DNA from: Paracoccus beibuensis
GTDB lineage: Bacteria > Pseudomonadota > Alphaproteobacteria > Rhodobacterales > Rhodobacteraceae
Assembly (NCBI RefSeq): GCF_026162625.1
Contig: NZ_JAOTBD010000001.1
Location: 124,001-188,000, forward strand
Length of the DNA: 64,000 bases
Direction of reading: 5' to 3'
Each line of letters begins with the position of its first letter. The stretch's first letter is position 1. Made by a program: the position numbers and the translations under genes. Shown here in pieces: positions 1 to 8,361 of the stretch. The notes below the pieces were generated by a model. The model was not told the origin of the DNA. It saw nothing but the letters and a program-made list of their open reading frames with translations, and ran no database searches.

Positions 1-867
1 GCCCGGGTCGAAGAAGCCCGCGTAATGGACGCGGAATTCGCCGACCATCGCCAGGTAGGGGGCCATCTCGGCCGCGTAATCCGCCGGGATCGCCACCGAT
101 TCGCGGCTGACGAGGATGTAGAACGCGCCCGGGTCCAGGATCAGGCGGCCGTCGGTCGTGTGCAGCTCGTCCCAGAAGTCGCGGGCGGAATAGGCGCCGA
201 TGCGGTCGAGGTCGATCACTCCGCTATGCGGCCGCGCCCGGTAGCCGACCAGGTCCCCCGCTGACGGCCGCAGATCCACCGAGAAGCCCAAGCCCTGGTC
301 GATCAGCGCCGGGCCCTCGCCGACCAGCGGTTCTTGTGCATTCAACGCGATCAGCTCGGCGTCTGACAGCACCGCTTGTCCGCGCCGCAGCCGCAACTGG
401 TTCAGCCGCATGCCGGGGCGCACGAGGACCGAGAAGCTGCGCGGGCAGATCTCGGCGTAAAGCGGGCCGTCATAGCCTTCGGGCAGGCGATCGAACTCGG
501 TCCCGTCATCGGTCACCAGCCGCGTCAGCAGGTCCAGCCGGCCCGTGGATGATTTCGCATTGGCGACAGCCGTCAGCCCGGCGGGCAGGGCGATGCCTTC
601 CTGCAGGGGCACTAGATAGACGCAGCCGCGTTCCAGAACCGCGCCCCCGGTCAGGTCCATCTGGTGCATCTGGAAATCTTCCAGCCGGTCGGCGATGCGG
701 CGCCCGCGACCGGCAAGGAAGCTGGCGCGCAGGCGATAAGCCGCCGCACCGAGGCGCAGGTCCAGCGAAGCTGGCTGGATCTGTTCGGGCAGGATCGGCG
801 CATCGTATCTGATCGCGCCGGACCCGATCAGCTTGCGGATCTCGCTGTCGGGCAAAACACCGTTCAT
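1..867 (-). CDS. dcd: 2'-deoxycytidine 5'-triphosphate deaminase, 3' end cut by the window edge
   Basis: Deaminates dCTP to dUTP, feeding dTMP synthesis in the cytoplasm. The minus-strand frame opens with ATG at 867 (MNGVLPDSEIRKLI) and stays open for 289 codons to base 1, so the C-terminus is missing. Motifs typical of the dCTP deaminase/dUTPase fold are visible: PASLDLRLG near residue 32 and NAKSSTGRLDLLTRLVTD near residue 95, the nucleotide-binding Ser-Ser-x-Gly-Arg segment. The reading exceeds 280 residues, which fits the long alphaproteobacterial form (about 360 residues) with a duplicated fold rather than the 190-residue E. coli Dcd. It lies downstream of tRNA-Pro on the same strand, with a terminator hairpin between them. 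Confidence 0.85.
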   Translation of the reverse strand, partial: MNGVLPDSEIRKLIGSGAIRYDAPILPEQIQPASLDLRLGAAAYRLRASFLAGRGRRIADRLEDFQMHQMDLTGGAVLERGCVYLVPLQEGIALPAGLTAVANAKSSTGRLDLLTRLVTDDGTEFDRLPEGYDGPLYAEICPRSFSVLVRPGMRLNQLRLRRGQAVLSDAELIALNAQEPLVGEGPALIDQGLGFSVDLRPSAGDLVGYRARPHSGVIDLDRIGAYSARDFWDELHTTDGRLILDPGAFYILVSRESVAIPADYAAEMAPYLAMVGEFRVHYAGFFDPG

Positions 868-895
868 CCTGGACACTCTCGGCTGCAGATAAGGG

Positions 896-927
896 AAACG
901 CCCATCCCCGGAAGGGGACGGGCGTTT
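896..927 (-). terminator. Hairpin terminator downstream of tRNA-Pro
   Basis: On the minus strand AAACGCCCGTCCCC pairs with GGGGATGGGCGTTT around a TTCC loop. The 14-bp stem is complete if one G-U wobble is allowed. It lies 6 nt beyond the tRNA 3' end. The tail is only weakly U-rich, so efficiency is uncertain. Confidence 0.65.
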
Positions 928-933
928 TCGGAA

Positions 934-1011
934 TGGTCGGGCCGGCGAGATTCGAACTCGCGGCCTTCCGCCCCCCAGACGGACGCGCTAACCAGGCTGC
1001 GCCACGGCCCG
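934..1011 (-). tRNA. tRNA-Pro (anticodon GGG)
   Basis: Read on the minus strand, the acceptor CGGGCCG pairs with CGGCCCG. The D-stem is GCGC/GCGC, the anticodon loop is CTGGGGG (anticodon GGG), and the T-arm is GCGAG-TTCGAAT-CTCGC. The discriminator A and the CCA end are encoded (934-937). The cloverleaf folds without mismatches apart from a T-G closing pair in the anticodon stem. It decodes CCC and CCU proline codons. Confidence 0.95.
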
Positions 1012-1020
1012 ACGCGCATC

Positions 1021-1049
1021 GTATAGAGCGATCCGGCAGGCCAGCACAA
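1021..1049 (-). promoter_or_regulatory. Sigma-70 type promoter of tRNA-Pro
   Basis: On the minus strand a -35 TTGTGC (1044-1049) and a -10 CTATAC (1021-1026) are separated by exactly 17 bases. The -10 ends 9 bases before the tRNA 5' end, as expected for a stable-RNA promoter. No experimental start is known. Confidence 0.6.
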
Positions 1050-1090
1050 GGGCAACATTGCGGAAATCTGCGCCGAATGTCGCGGAGTTG

Positions 1091-2023
1091 TCACGAAAGG
1101 CGAAGCATCGCCCGAGCGAGCCGCAACGCTACGGCGTGCGCGGCGTCGGTCTGCGGATCAAGGACCGGAACATGCTGCAGCAGACGCGCCAGACGTGTCA
1201 GGCGGCCCAGCCATTGCGGTGCGGCTTCAAGACAGTCTGGCAAGTGAATGGGATGCTCCGCCATCGATGGCGGGGCTGGCGCGGGAGGGGGCGCGTCAGG
1301 CATGGGCTCGTGTGGAGCCTGCAGGAGGGTGTCTGCGAGGGGTTGGACAGGTTCGCCGGCCTCCGCAGGGTCCGGCAGCGTCGTGTCACGAGAAGCCACG
1401 CGGGACGCGGGATCGTCGGGGACATGCGCCGCGCTTGAAATGTTGGTCCCCGCGCTCTCGTCTCCGGCAGCAGCTTCCGTCAGCGGCTGAAACCTCTGGT
1501 CCATCTGCGCGGGATCTTCAGACCGGTGGTGCGGCCGCTCGTCCAGGTCGGGGTCGAACATTGGATCGGGGTGAGCCGTCGTCTCTGCCTCGTCAGGCGT
1601 GTCGGGATCCGCCGCGCCAGCGACGTCGACGGCCACGCCGCCGGTTTCGCTGACCGACGACGCGTCGGTCCTGCCATCAACGGCAGCCTGAGGCCGCCCA
1701 TCGGGCGGTTTGGTGAACGGCTCCTCCTCGTCCGGCGCCAGCCCGGACAGCCGCGCCAGCCCCCGGGCGCGGACTGTTTCTCCACGGTCGGGCGCAAGCG
1801 CCATGCGCGCGCCGCGGATGGTCAGACCCTTGTCGCGCAGCAGCTCCACGAGACCGGCGGCCAGCGCAACATCGGCAGGGCGGTAGTAGCGGCGCCCATC
1901 GGCACGCTTCATCGGCCGCAGCAACGGGAACTGTGTTTCCCAGTAACGCAGGACATGGGGCGCGACGCCGATCAGGTTGGCGACCTCACCGATCGACCGG
2001 AATGCCTCTGCGCCCTTTGCCAT
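1091..2023 (-). CDS. MerR family transcriptional regulator
   Basis: Residues 8-75 form a MerR-type winged helix-turn-helix ([19 protein letters not shown], then RRYYRPADV). The rest (about 80-250) is an acidic, Pro/Asp/Glu-rich low-complexity linker, followed by a short helical C-terminus (residues 260-310). There is no recognisable metal or drug-binding domain, so the inducer is unknown. It starts 15 bases after ihfA, and the ihfA-merR pair is common in alphaproteobacteria, so both are probably cotranscribed. The start is ATG at 2023 with a weak ACAGG upstream. Confidence 0.85.
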   Translation of the reverse strand: MAKGAEAFRSIGEVANLIGVAPHVLRYWETQFPLLRPMKRADGRRYYRPADVALAAGLVELLRDKGLTIRGARMALAPDRGETVRARGLARLSGLAPDEEEPFTKPPDGRPQAAVDGRTDASSVSETGGVAVDVAGAADPDTPDEAETTAHPDPMFDPDLDERPHHRSEDPAQMDQRFQPLTEAAAGDESAGTNISSAAHVPDDPASRVASRDTTLPDPAEAGEPVQPLADTLLQAPHEPMPDAPPPAPAPPSMAEHPIHLPDCLEAAPQWLGRLTRLARLLQHVPVLDPQTDAAHAVALRLARAMLRLS

Positions 2024-2038
2024 CCTGTGCGGGTGATC

Positions 2039-2341
2039 CTATCGCTTGTTGCCCGCGGCCACGCGGTCCTTCATCAGATGGGACGGCCGGAACGACAGGA
2101 CCCGGCGCGGAGTGATCGGAACCTCTTCACCGGTTTTGGGATTGCGGCCGATCCGCTCGTTCTTGTCCCTGACCGAGAAGGTGCCGAAGGACGAGATCTT
2201 CACCTGCTCGCCCCGCACCAGCGCGTCCGAGATGTGTTCCAGAACGCTTTCGACCAGCTGCGCCGATTCGTGGCGTGACAGGCCGACGTCGCGGAACACC
2301 GCTTCGGCCAGGTCCATCCGGGTCAAGGTCTTGTCGCCCAT
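2039..2341 (-). CDS. ihfA: Integration host factor subunit alpha
   Basis: A DNA-bending nucleoid protein that forms a heterodimer with IhfB and acts in transcription, replication and recombination. The 100-residue product has the HU/IHF fold throughout, including the DNA-binding beta-arm around [11 protein letters not shown] and the N-terminal helices [17 protein letters not shown]. The start is ATG at 2341, preceded by AGAGGACG; an in-frame extension 17 codons upstream lacks homology-like sequence and a ribosome binding site. The subunit choice (alpha, not beta) rests on the adjacent merR gene and the sequence pattern. Confidence 0.92.
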   Translation of the reverse strand: MGDKTLTRMDLAEAVFRDVGLSRHESAQLVESVLEHISDALVRGEQVKISSFGTFSVRDKNERIGRNPKTGEEVPITPRRVLSFRPSHLMKDRVAAGNKR

Positions 2342-2363
2342 GGTCGTCCTCTTGATTGGGGGA

Positions 2364-2392
2364 AGGATGGTTGTCTTTGCAGTCCCTGTCAA
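2364..2392 (-). promoter_or_regulatory. Candidate promoter of ihfA
   Basis: On the minus strand a perfect -35 TTGACA (2387-2392) is followed after 17 bases by CATCCT (2364-2369), which matches the -10 consensus only partly. It sits about 20 bases upstream of the ihfA start. The -35 carries most of the weight. Confidence 0.4.
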
Positions 2393-2398
2393 CGAGGC

Positions 2399-2422
2399 GG
2401 GCGGGGAAATCGTTCCCCGCCC
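2399..2422 (-). terminator. Hairpin after the TRAP transporter operon
   Basis: GGGCGGGGAA and TTCCCCGCCC form a perfect 10-bp stem around ATCG, 27 bases beyond the stop of the TRAP binding-protein gene. No U-run follows on the minus strand, so it may act as a 3' stabiliser as much as a terminator. Confidence 0.5.
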
Positions 2423-2449
2423 GTGACTTGTCCGTTCTGTCAGCCCATG

Positions 2450-3535
2450 TCAGTTCGCGCATTCCTGGATTGCGGCCAGGTCGGGACCGTTCGGCGTCCG
2501 GCCCAGGTTGAACGGCGCCGAGGCGTCACGCCAGGTCGCGTAGTCCTGCAGATAGCTGAGCTGGCTGGCATAGACCTTGGCCGACAGCGGGTTTTCGCAG
2601 GCGACTTCGGTGATGGTCTCGTTTGCCAGTTGCTGCACCTGCTCCAGTGCGGCGTCGTCCAGGCGGGTGATCTCGGTCCCGGCCTCCTGGAACTGGACAT
2701 AAGCCTCGGTCGCGCGTTTTTCGGTGAAGGAAAGGCTCCACAGCATGGTGGCGTCGGCCGCGATCTGCAGACGCTCGCGGGTTTCATCGTCCAGCGCGTC
2801 CCAGGCCCCCTTGTTGATCATCACACCGAAGACCGAGGACGACTGGTGCCAGCCGGGCGTGGACCAGAAGTCCGTGACCTGCTGAAAGCCGCCCGAATAG
2901 TCCACGTTGGGGGTCGAGAATTCCGCCCCGTCGATCACGCCGCGCTCCAGCGACTGGTAGATCTCGCCACCGGCCATGCTGACCTGGTTGCCGCCCAGCT
3001 TCTCCAGCAGCTTGCCCTGCTCCAGCCCCGAAAGGCGCAGGCGCAGGCCCTGCAGGTCATCGAGCGTGCGGATCGGCTGGCTGACCGTGCGGAAGCCCGA
3101 TTCGTTGTTGGTCACGCCATAGGGCAGATAGACCATGCCGAACTTGCCATAGACCTCGTTGTAGAGATCCTTGCCGCCCCATTCCTGGATCCAGTTCACG
3201 TAGTCGACGGCATTGAAGAGGCTCGCCGTGGTCGAAAGGGGCGAAAACGCGCTGTCGCGGCCCGCCCAGTATCCCGGCCAGTCGGCGCCGGCCTGGATGG
3301 TGCCCGATTCGACGGCACCGAAAACCTCGCCCGCGGGAACAAGGGCGCCGCCCTCGTAGAACTCGATCGTCAGCTTGTCGTCGTCGACCAGCTTATTGGC
3401 CAGGTCGACCCAGTGCTTGTCGATCTCGATCAGTTCAAGGCTGGAAGGCCAGGTCGAGGTCATCGTCCAGTTCTCGGACAGGGCAGGGGTGGCAGCGGCC
3501 ATCGCAAGGGCGGCGGCGGTCATCAGATGTTTCAT
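2450..3535 (-). CDS. TRAP transporter substrate-binding protein (DctP/TakP-like)
   Basis: Periplasmic solute receptor of a tripartite ATP-independent transporter. The 361-residue product begins with a Sec signal peptide (MKHLMTAAALAMAAATPALS-E, cleavage near residue 20). The mature part shows the DctP-family fold, including LRLSGLEQGKLLEKLGG and GEIYQSLERGVIDGAEF, the region that carries the carboxylate-binding arginine in relatives. This layout resembles 2-oxo acid and mannitol-type receptors, but the ligand cannot be fixed. The start is ATG at 3535 with GAGGAGG upstream; a TTG one codon earlier is less likely. It is the last gene of a Q-M-P operon, 33 bases after the large permease. Confidence 0.9.
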   Translation of the reverse strand: MKHLMTAAALAMAAATPALSENWTMTSTWPSSLELIEIDKHWVDLANKLVDDDKLTIEFYEGGALVPAGEVFGAVESGTIQAGADWPGYWAGRDSAFSPLSTTASLFNAVDYVNWIQEWGGKDLYNEVYGKFGMVYLPYGVTNNESGFRTVSQPIRTLDDLQGLRLRLSGLEQGKLLEKLGGNQVSMAGGEIYQSLERGVIDGAEFSTPNVDYSGGFQQVTDFWSTPGWHQSSSVFGVMINKGAWDALDDETRERLQIAADATMLWSLSFTEKRATEAYVQFQEAGTEITRLDDAALEQVQQLANETITEVACENPLSAKVYASQLSYLQDYATWRDASAPFNLGRTPNGPDLAAIQECAN

Positions 3536-3568
3536 CAAGAACTCCTCCTCGGGTGAAAGCGGCGCGGG

Positions 3569-4891
3569 TCAGCCGTAGAGCGTGACGGGAAGCCAGGTGA
3601 CCAGCGCGGGGAACAGAATCATCAGCAGGCACATCACCAGCACCAGCCCGATGAAGGGCAGCACGCCGATGATGATGTCGCTGGTGGTGACGTCGGGGGG
3701 CGCGATGGCCCGCATGTAGAAGAGCGCATATCCGAAGGGTGGTGACAGGAAGCTGGTCTGCAGCACCACCGCCATCAGCACGACGAACCACAATGGGTCG
3801 ATCCCCATCTCTCCGACCAGGGGCAGGAAGATCGGGAAGGACAGAAGCACGATGCCGGTCCAGTCGAGGAACATGCCCAGAATGAACACGACCAGCAGCA
3901 TGACGGCGATCAGCGTATAGGGATCGTCGGCCAGGCCCCGGATCAGGTCCTGACTGGCGCGGAGGCCCCCGGTGATGTTGAAGACGCCGGTGAAGGCGGT
4001 CGCGCCGACCACGATGAAGAGGATCATCGCGCTGGTGCGCCCGGTCTCCAGCAGCGCGGAATAGAACGTCGCCCACTGAAAGCGGCCGCGCGCGATCACG
4101 ATCAGCAGGGCCAGGATTGCGCCAATGGCGCTGGCTTCGGTCGCGGTGGCGATGCCGGCCAGCAGCGTGCCGAGGATGCCCAGGATCAGGATCAGCGGGG
4201 GGACCGCCTCGACGATCAGCATCCGCCACAGGGCGCCACGGCTGATCTTTTCTTCCTCGGTGACCTTGGGGGCCCATTCGGGCTTCAGCCAGGCAATGAC
4301 CACGACATAAAGTGCATACATGATGCCCAGCAGCAGGCCGGGGATCATCGCGCCTGCAAACAGCTGTCCGACCGACAGGCCCGGCGCATAGGACGCCATC
4401 AGGATCAGCATGATCGACGGTGGGATCAGAATGCCCAGGCAGCCCGACGCCCCGATGAGGCCGGTCGCCAGCCGCTTGTCATACCCGTATTGCAGCATCG
4501 GGCGCAGGGCCATCATGCCCATCACCGTGATCGACGCGCCGATGATCCCCGTCGTCGCCGCCAGCAGGATCGAGATGAAGACGACGGCCAGCCCCAGGCC
4601 ACCGGTCACGCGCGCCATCAGGTGGCGCAGCGCCTCGAACATGCGGTCGGTGACGCCGCTGTCGGACAGAAACCGCGCCATCAGCACGAAGAGCGGAATG
4701 GCGATCAGGACATAGTTGTCCAGCACGTCGCCGAAGATGCGGTTGATGACGATGCCCAGCACCATCGGCTTGCCGGCGATGAAGGCGCCAAGGACCGCCG
4801 TCCCGCCCAGCACGAAAGCCAGCGGGTGCCCCATGAAGAGGCCCAGCACCAGGAGCCCCGACATGACAAGGGCGATCGTTTCACCCGACAT
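3569..4891 (-). CDS. TRAP transporter large permease subunit (DctM)
   Basis: Inner-membrane transport channel of the TRAP system, driven by a cation gradient. The 440-residue length matches the DctM family. About twelve hydrophobic segments are visible, starting with IALVMSGLLVLGLFMGHPLAFVLGG-like sequence. Family hallmarks include SGCLGILIPPSIMLILMASY near residue 150 and the SFLSPPFGYALFY region near residue 375. The ATG start at 4891 overlaps the end of the small permease gene by 11 bases, indicating translational coupling. Confidence 0.93.
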   Translation of the reverse strand: MSGETIALVMSGLLVLGLFMGHPLAFVLGGTAVLGAFIAGKPMVLGIVINRIFGDVLDNYVLIAIPLFVLMARFLSDSGVTDRMFEALRHLMARVTGGLGLAVVFISILLAATTGIIGASITVMGMMALRPMLQYGYDKRLATGLIGASGCLGILIPPSIMLILMASYAPGLSVGQLFAGAMIPGLLLGIMYALYVVVIAWLKPEWAPKVTEEEKISRGALWRMLIVEAVPPLILILGILGTLLAGIATATEASAIGAILALLIVIARGRFQWATFYSALLETGRTSAMILFIVVGATAFTGVFNITGGLRASQDLIRGLADDPYTLIAVMLLVVFILGMFLDWTGIVLLSFPIFLPLVGEMGIDPLWFVVLMAVVLQTSFLSPPFGYALFYMRAIAPPDVTTSDIIIGVLPFIGLVLVMCLLMILFPALVTWLPVTLYG

Positions 4892-5393
4892 CGCGCGGCT
4901 CCAGATGATCGGCCCGGTTCAGGACCAGTTTCAGCACCTCGCTGACCCCCTGGATCAGCAGCAGACAGGCGGCGGCGAACATGGACATCTTCAGCGGATA
5001 GACCGGCAGCTGGACCGCACCATAGGTCAGCTCTCCCTGGTTCCAGGACGTCAGGGCGAAATCCCAGCTGCGCCGCGCGAAGATCCAGGCGAATGGAAAA
5101 AAGAAGATCACGTAGCCCGCGATCTCGACCCAGCGGCGCAGGCCGATCCCCATGCGCGCGGTCAGCAGGTCGACGCGCACATGCGACTGGTGGCGCAGCG
5201 CATAGCCCCCGAGCATTACGAAATAAAAGCCGTACAGCTGCTTGGTGACGTCGAACGCCCACCGTGTTGGCTGGCCCAGCACATAGCGCATGAAGACGTC
5301 ATAGATGATGATGGCGGCAAAGATGAGCGCGACGACGGACACAATGCGGCCGACGACCTCATTGATGCCGTCGATCAGACGGACGATCGGCAA
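4881..5393 (-). CDS. TRAP transporter small permease subunit (DctQ)
   Basis: Membrane subunit that pairs with DctM. It has four hydrophobic helices (around VVALIFAAIIIYDVFMRYVL, LYGFYFVMLGGYAL, VEIAGYVIFFFPFAWIF and SMFAAACLLLIQGV), the usual DctQ pattern. I chose a TTG start at 5393 because GGGGAGGG lies 8 bases before it, giving 170 residues, the usual family size. An ATG at 5441 (186 residues) is an alternative, but it would sit at the predicted transcription start. First gene of the operon. Confidence 0.82.
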   Translation of the reverse strand: MPIVRLIDGINEVVGRIVSVVALIFAAIIIYDVFMRYVLGQPTRWAFDVTKQLYGFYFVMLGGYALRHQSHVRVDLLTARMGIGLRRWVEIAGYVIFFFPFAWIFARRSWDFALTSWNQGELTYGAVQLPVYPLKMSMFAAACLLLIQGVSEVLKLVLNRADHLEPRDVG

Positions 5394-5448
5394 GATTTCA
5401 GCCCTCCCCAAGGCGGCAGGTGGCTGTCGCTGCACCTGCATTGCGTGC

Positions 5449-5477
5449 AGTCTTTCCGCTGCCCGCCATCCTGTCAA
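5449..5477 (-). promoter_or_regulatory. Candidate promoter of the TRAP operon
   Basis: On the minus strand a perfect -35 TTGACA (5472-5477) and AAGACT (5449-5454) are 17 bases apart. This would place the transcript start near 5442, about 50 bases before the preferred TTG start of the small permease gene. Confidence 0.4.
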
Positions 5478-5544
5478 CAGTCGTTCAGGATTTGCATTTG
5501 TCGGCCCGCAGCCCCATCTTGTTCAGACATCTAGGAGAATGCGC

Positions 5545-5823
5545 ATGGCCGGTGGGTGGGCCCGCGACGACGCGGTGAACGAGCAGATCGAGATCAGCAC
5601 GGCAGAGGCCGTCGCGCGGGCGCGCGAGGCCGCGGCACGTCGCGCCGCGCAGGGCGACAGTGCGACCCATTGCGCCGAGTGCGCCGATCCGATCCCCGAG
5701 GCACGCCGCAAGGCGCAGCCGGGCGTCAAGTTGTGCGTGGACTGCCAGTCGGGGCACGATCACGCGCGCCGACCCACCGGCGGGATGAATCGCCGCGCCA
5801 GCAAGGATGCCTTGTTGAAATAG
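5545..5823 (+). CDS. Small DksA/TraR-type C4 zinc-finger protein
   Basis: A 92-residue protein with a C-x2-C (CAEC, about residue 48) and a second C-x2-C (CVDC, about residue 70) separated by 17 residues, the TraR/DksA zinc-finger signature, with the family PIPEARR motif between them. It has a predicted N-terminal helix (ISTAEAVARAREAAARRAA) but is too short for the long coiled coil of true DksA. Such short TraR-like proteins may bind the RNA polymerase secondary channel; this is inference. ATG at 5545 was chosen because AGGAG lies 7 bases upstream; ATG 5539 is too close. It converges with fabH, 6 bases apart. Confidence 0.8.
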   Translation: MAGGWARDDAVNEQIEISTAEAVARAREAAARRAAQGDSATHCAECADPIPEARRKAQPGVKLCVDCQSGHDHARRPTGGMNRRASKDALLK

Positions 5824-5829
5824 CGCCGC

Positions 5830-6804
5830 CTACCAGCGCAGGACGACAGAGCCCCAGCTGAGCCCGCCGCCGATCGCCTCTGTCACCAAAAGCTGGCCAG
5901 GTTGGAAGCGCCCCTGGCTGTCTGCGACCGACAGCGCCAGCGGGATGGAGGCCGCCGAGGTGTTGCCGTGGTCGGCCACCGTCAGCACGACCTTTTCCAT
6001 CGGCAGGCCCATCTTGTGGGCGGTGGCGGTAATGATCCGCATGTTGGCTTGGTGGGGCACCAGCCAATCGACATCGGCGCCGGTCAGCCCCGCCTTGTCC
6101 AGCGCGGTATGCGCGGTCTTGGCCAGCTTTTCCACCGCGTGGCGGAAGACCAGGTTGCCCTGCATCCGCAGTTGACCCGTGGTCCCCGTGGCCGACACGC
6201 CGCCGTCGACGTAGAGCAGTTCGCGATAGGTGCCGTCGCTGTTCAGGTCGCTGGACAGGATGCCGCGGTCGTCACTGGTGCCGGCACCGTCCTGCGCCTC
6301 GACCACCACGGCGCCGGCGCCGTCGCCGAACAGCACGCAGGTGCCGCGGTCGGTCCAGTCCATGATGCGCGAGAACGTCTCGGCCCCGATGACCAGGACG
6401 CGGTCGGCCTGGCCGGACCGGATCATCCCGTCCGCATTGGCCAGCGCAAAGACGAAGCCCGCGCAGACGGCCTGCACATCAAAAGCAAAGCCGCGGCGCA
6501 TTCCCAAGCCCGCCTGCACCATCGTCGCGACCGCTGGAAAGGTGAAGTCGGGGGTCGAGGTCGCCAGAACGATTCCGTCGATGTCGCCGGCAGTCATGCC
6601 TGCCCGGTCCAGCGCGACGCGGGCGGCGCGGATCGCCAGATCGCTTGTGGTCTGCCCCTCGGCCGCAAAATGGCGACGCTCGATCCCGGTGCGCGAGCGG
6701 ATCCACTCGTCGGTCGTGTCCAGCCGACCCTCGAACCAGCTGTTCTCGATAACGTGTTCGGGCAGGTAGTGGCCGGTGCCGCGGATGACGGAACGGCGGG
6801 TCAA
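5830..6804 (-). CDS. fabH: Beta-ketoacyl-ACP synthase III (FabH)
   Basis: Condenses acetyl-CoA with malonyl-ACP to start type II fatty-acid synthesis. At 324 residues it has normal length. The active-site cysteine sits in VQAVCAGFVFAL (about residue 112), the histidine in LVPHQANMRII (about 250), and the asparagine in DHGNTSAASIPLAL (about 280). The start is TTG at 6804, where TTGA overlaps the plsX stop, so plsX-fabH are translationally coupled; no ATG lies nearby and the N-terminus RSVIRGTGHYLPE is as expected. Last gene of the rpmF-plsX-fabH block. Confidence 0.96.
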   Translation of the reverse strand: MTRRSVIRGTGHYLPEHVIENSWFEGRLDTTDEWIRSRTGIERRHFAAEGQTTSDLAIRAARVALDRAGMTAGDIDGIVLATSTPDFTFPAVATMVQAGLGMRRGFAFDVQAVCAGFVFALANADGMIRSGQADRVLVIGAETFSRIMDWTDRGTCVLFGDGAGAVVVEAQDGAGTSDDRGILSSDLNSDGTYRELLYVDGGVSATGTTGQLRMQGNLVFRHAVEKLAKTAHTALDKAGLTGADVDWLVPHQANMRIITATAHKMGLPMEKVVLTVADHGNTSAASIPLALSVADSQGRFQPGQLLVTEAIGGGLSWGSVVLRW

Positions 6805-7898
6805 GACGATGCCTCGGTTCCTGTCGGGGTGGCCGCGCTTTGTGCCACGCGGGCGGCCAGGCGGTCCTGGAAGCCCGACTTGGCCAGCGTGAAGGCCAGC
6901 TTGATCGCCGCCGAAACCCCTGTCGCATCCGCCGAGCCGTGCGATTTGACCACGGTGCCGTTCAGGCCCAAGAAAATGCCGCCGTTGACCCGGCGGGGGT
7001 CGATGCGCTTTTGCAGGCGCTTCAGCGAGGTCATGGCCAGAACGGCCGCGAATTTCGACATGATGGAGTTCGAGAAGGCGTCCTTGAGGAAATCACCGAC
7101 CAGCTTGGCAACGCCCTCGCCGGTCTTCAAGGCCACATTCCCGGTAAAGCCGTCGGTGACGATCACATCCACGCGCGATGACGGCAGATCGCCGCCCTCG
7201 ACGAAGCCGACATAGGTGAAGTTGTCAGTCGCCGCAGCTTCGATCAGGTCGTTGGCCTGCTTCAGCTCGGCCCGGCCCTTGTGTTCCTCGGTCCCGACGT
7301 TCAGCAGGCCGACGCGAGGCATCTTCACGCCCAGGCCGTTGCGGGCATAGGACGCGCCCATCAGGGCGTATTGCAGCAGGTCATGCGCATCGGCCCGGAT
7401 ATCGGCGCCGACATCCAGCATGATGTTGAAGCCCTGCGGATTGCGCGACGGCCAGAGGCAGGCAATGGCGGGGCGGTTCACGCCCGGCAGCTTGCGCAGG
7501 CGCAGCATCGACAGGGCCATCAGCGCGCCCGTGTTGCCGCAGGACACGGCTACGGATGCCTCGCCCTGCTTGACCGATTCGATGGCCGACCACATCGAAC
7601 TGCCTTCGCCCTTGCGGACGACCTGGCTGGGCTTGTCGTGCATTGTCACGACGCCGGCCGCGTGGCGGATGTCGCAGCGGCCTTGCAGCACCTTTCGGCG
7701 CGCGATCAGACCCGCAAGCTCGGCCTCGTCGCCATGGACGATGAAGCGAATCTCGGGGTTCTTCTCGGCACTTTCGGCCATGCCGGCGACAACGACCGCG
7801 GGTCCGCGATCACCGCCCATGGCGTCAACCGATATCACCACGCTGCCCCCAGTCCCGGGGGCGCGCGGTGCCGGCGTGGTCGCGGAATCAACGGTCAT
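6801..7898 (-). CDS. plsX: Phosphate acyltransferase PlsX
   Basis: Converts acyl-ACP to acyl-phosphate for phospholipid synthesis with PlsY. The 365-residue product carries the PlsX signature VISVDAMGGDRGP near residue 20, GSSMWSAIESVKQGEASVAVS, and LNVGTEEHKGR around residue 200. It is a soluble, membrane-associated enzyme. ATG at 7898 is preferred over the TTG one codon upstream. It lies 22 bases after rpmF and overlaps fabH by 4 bases, the conserved rpmF-plsX-fabH order. Confidence 0.96.
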   Translation of the reverse strand: MTVDSATTPAPRAPGTGGSVVISVDAMGGDRGPAVVVAGMAESAEKNPEIRFIVHGDEAELAGLIARRKVLQGRCDIRHAAGVVTMHDKPSQVVRKGEGSSMWSAIESVKQGEASVAVSCGNTGALMALSMLRLRKLPGVNRPAIACLWPSRNPQGFNIMLDVGADIRADAHDLLQYALMGASYARNGLGVKMPRVGLLNVGTEEHKGRAELKQANDLIEAAATDNFTYVGFVEGGDLPSSRVDVIVTDGFTGNVALKTGEGVAKLVGDFLKDAFSNSIMSKFAAVLAMTSLKRLQKRIDPRRVNGGIFLGLNGTVVKSHGSADATGVSAAIKLAFTLAKSGFQDRLAARVAQSAATPTGTEASS

Positions 7899-7920
7899 CA
7901 AGGGGCGCTGCGTTCCCGAA

Positions 7921-8127
7921 TCAGGCCGCGTCGTCGTCCAGGTCGACCTCGTTCGCCTGCGCGATCACTTCGCGGTCCGCATAGTGGCCGCAGGACGGGC
8001 AGACGTGGTGCGGGCGCTTGAGCTCGCCGCAGTTCGAGCATTCGTTCGGGTTGCCGGCAACCAGCGAGTCATGCGCACGACGCATGTTGCGCTTGGAGCG
8101 GGTTACGCGATTCTGAGGGACAGCCAT
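7921..8127 (-). CDS. rpmF: 50S ribosomal protein L32
   Basis: A 68-residue bL32 protein of the large ribosomal subunit. The N-terminus [20 protein letters not shown] is diagnostic. Two cysteine pairs (CSNC and CPSC) form a zinc ribbon, so this is the zinc-dependent form. The C-terminus has a short acidic tail (DLDDDAA). Start ATG at 8127 with GAGGTGG upstream. First gene of the rpmF-plsX-fabH cluster. Confidence 0.97.
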   Translation of the reverse strand: MAVPQNRVTRSKRNMRRAHDSLVAGNPNECSNCGELKRPHHVCPSCGHYADREVIAQANEVDLDDDAA

Positions 8128-8361
8128 GTCACCACCTCGGTTGTCAGGGTGCTGCGCCTTGACGCGAGGGCACCGGAGATTTGAATTCGTAAATGAACCG
8201 CGCAGATACGCGATGAACGCCGCGCCCGCAAGCCCCGAAGGCCAGCGGTTGTCGGGAATTGCGCCACGTTCTGCCCCCTGTGGCGCGTTTTCCGTTCGAT
8301 TTCGCCCCCTTCCGTGCAGGCGGCGCGTCTTTCGGCGCGGCCTGTTGCGGCCGCGCCACGG

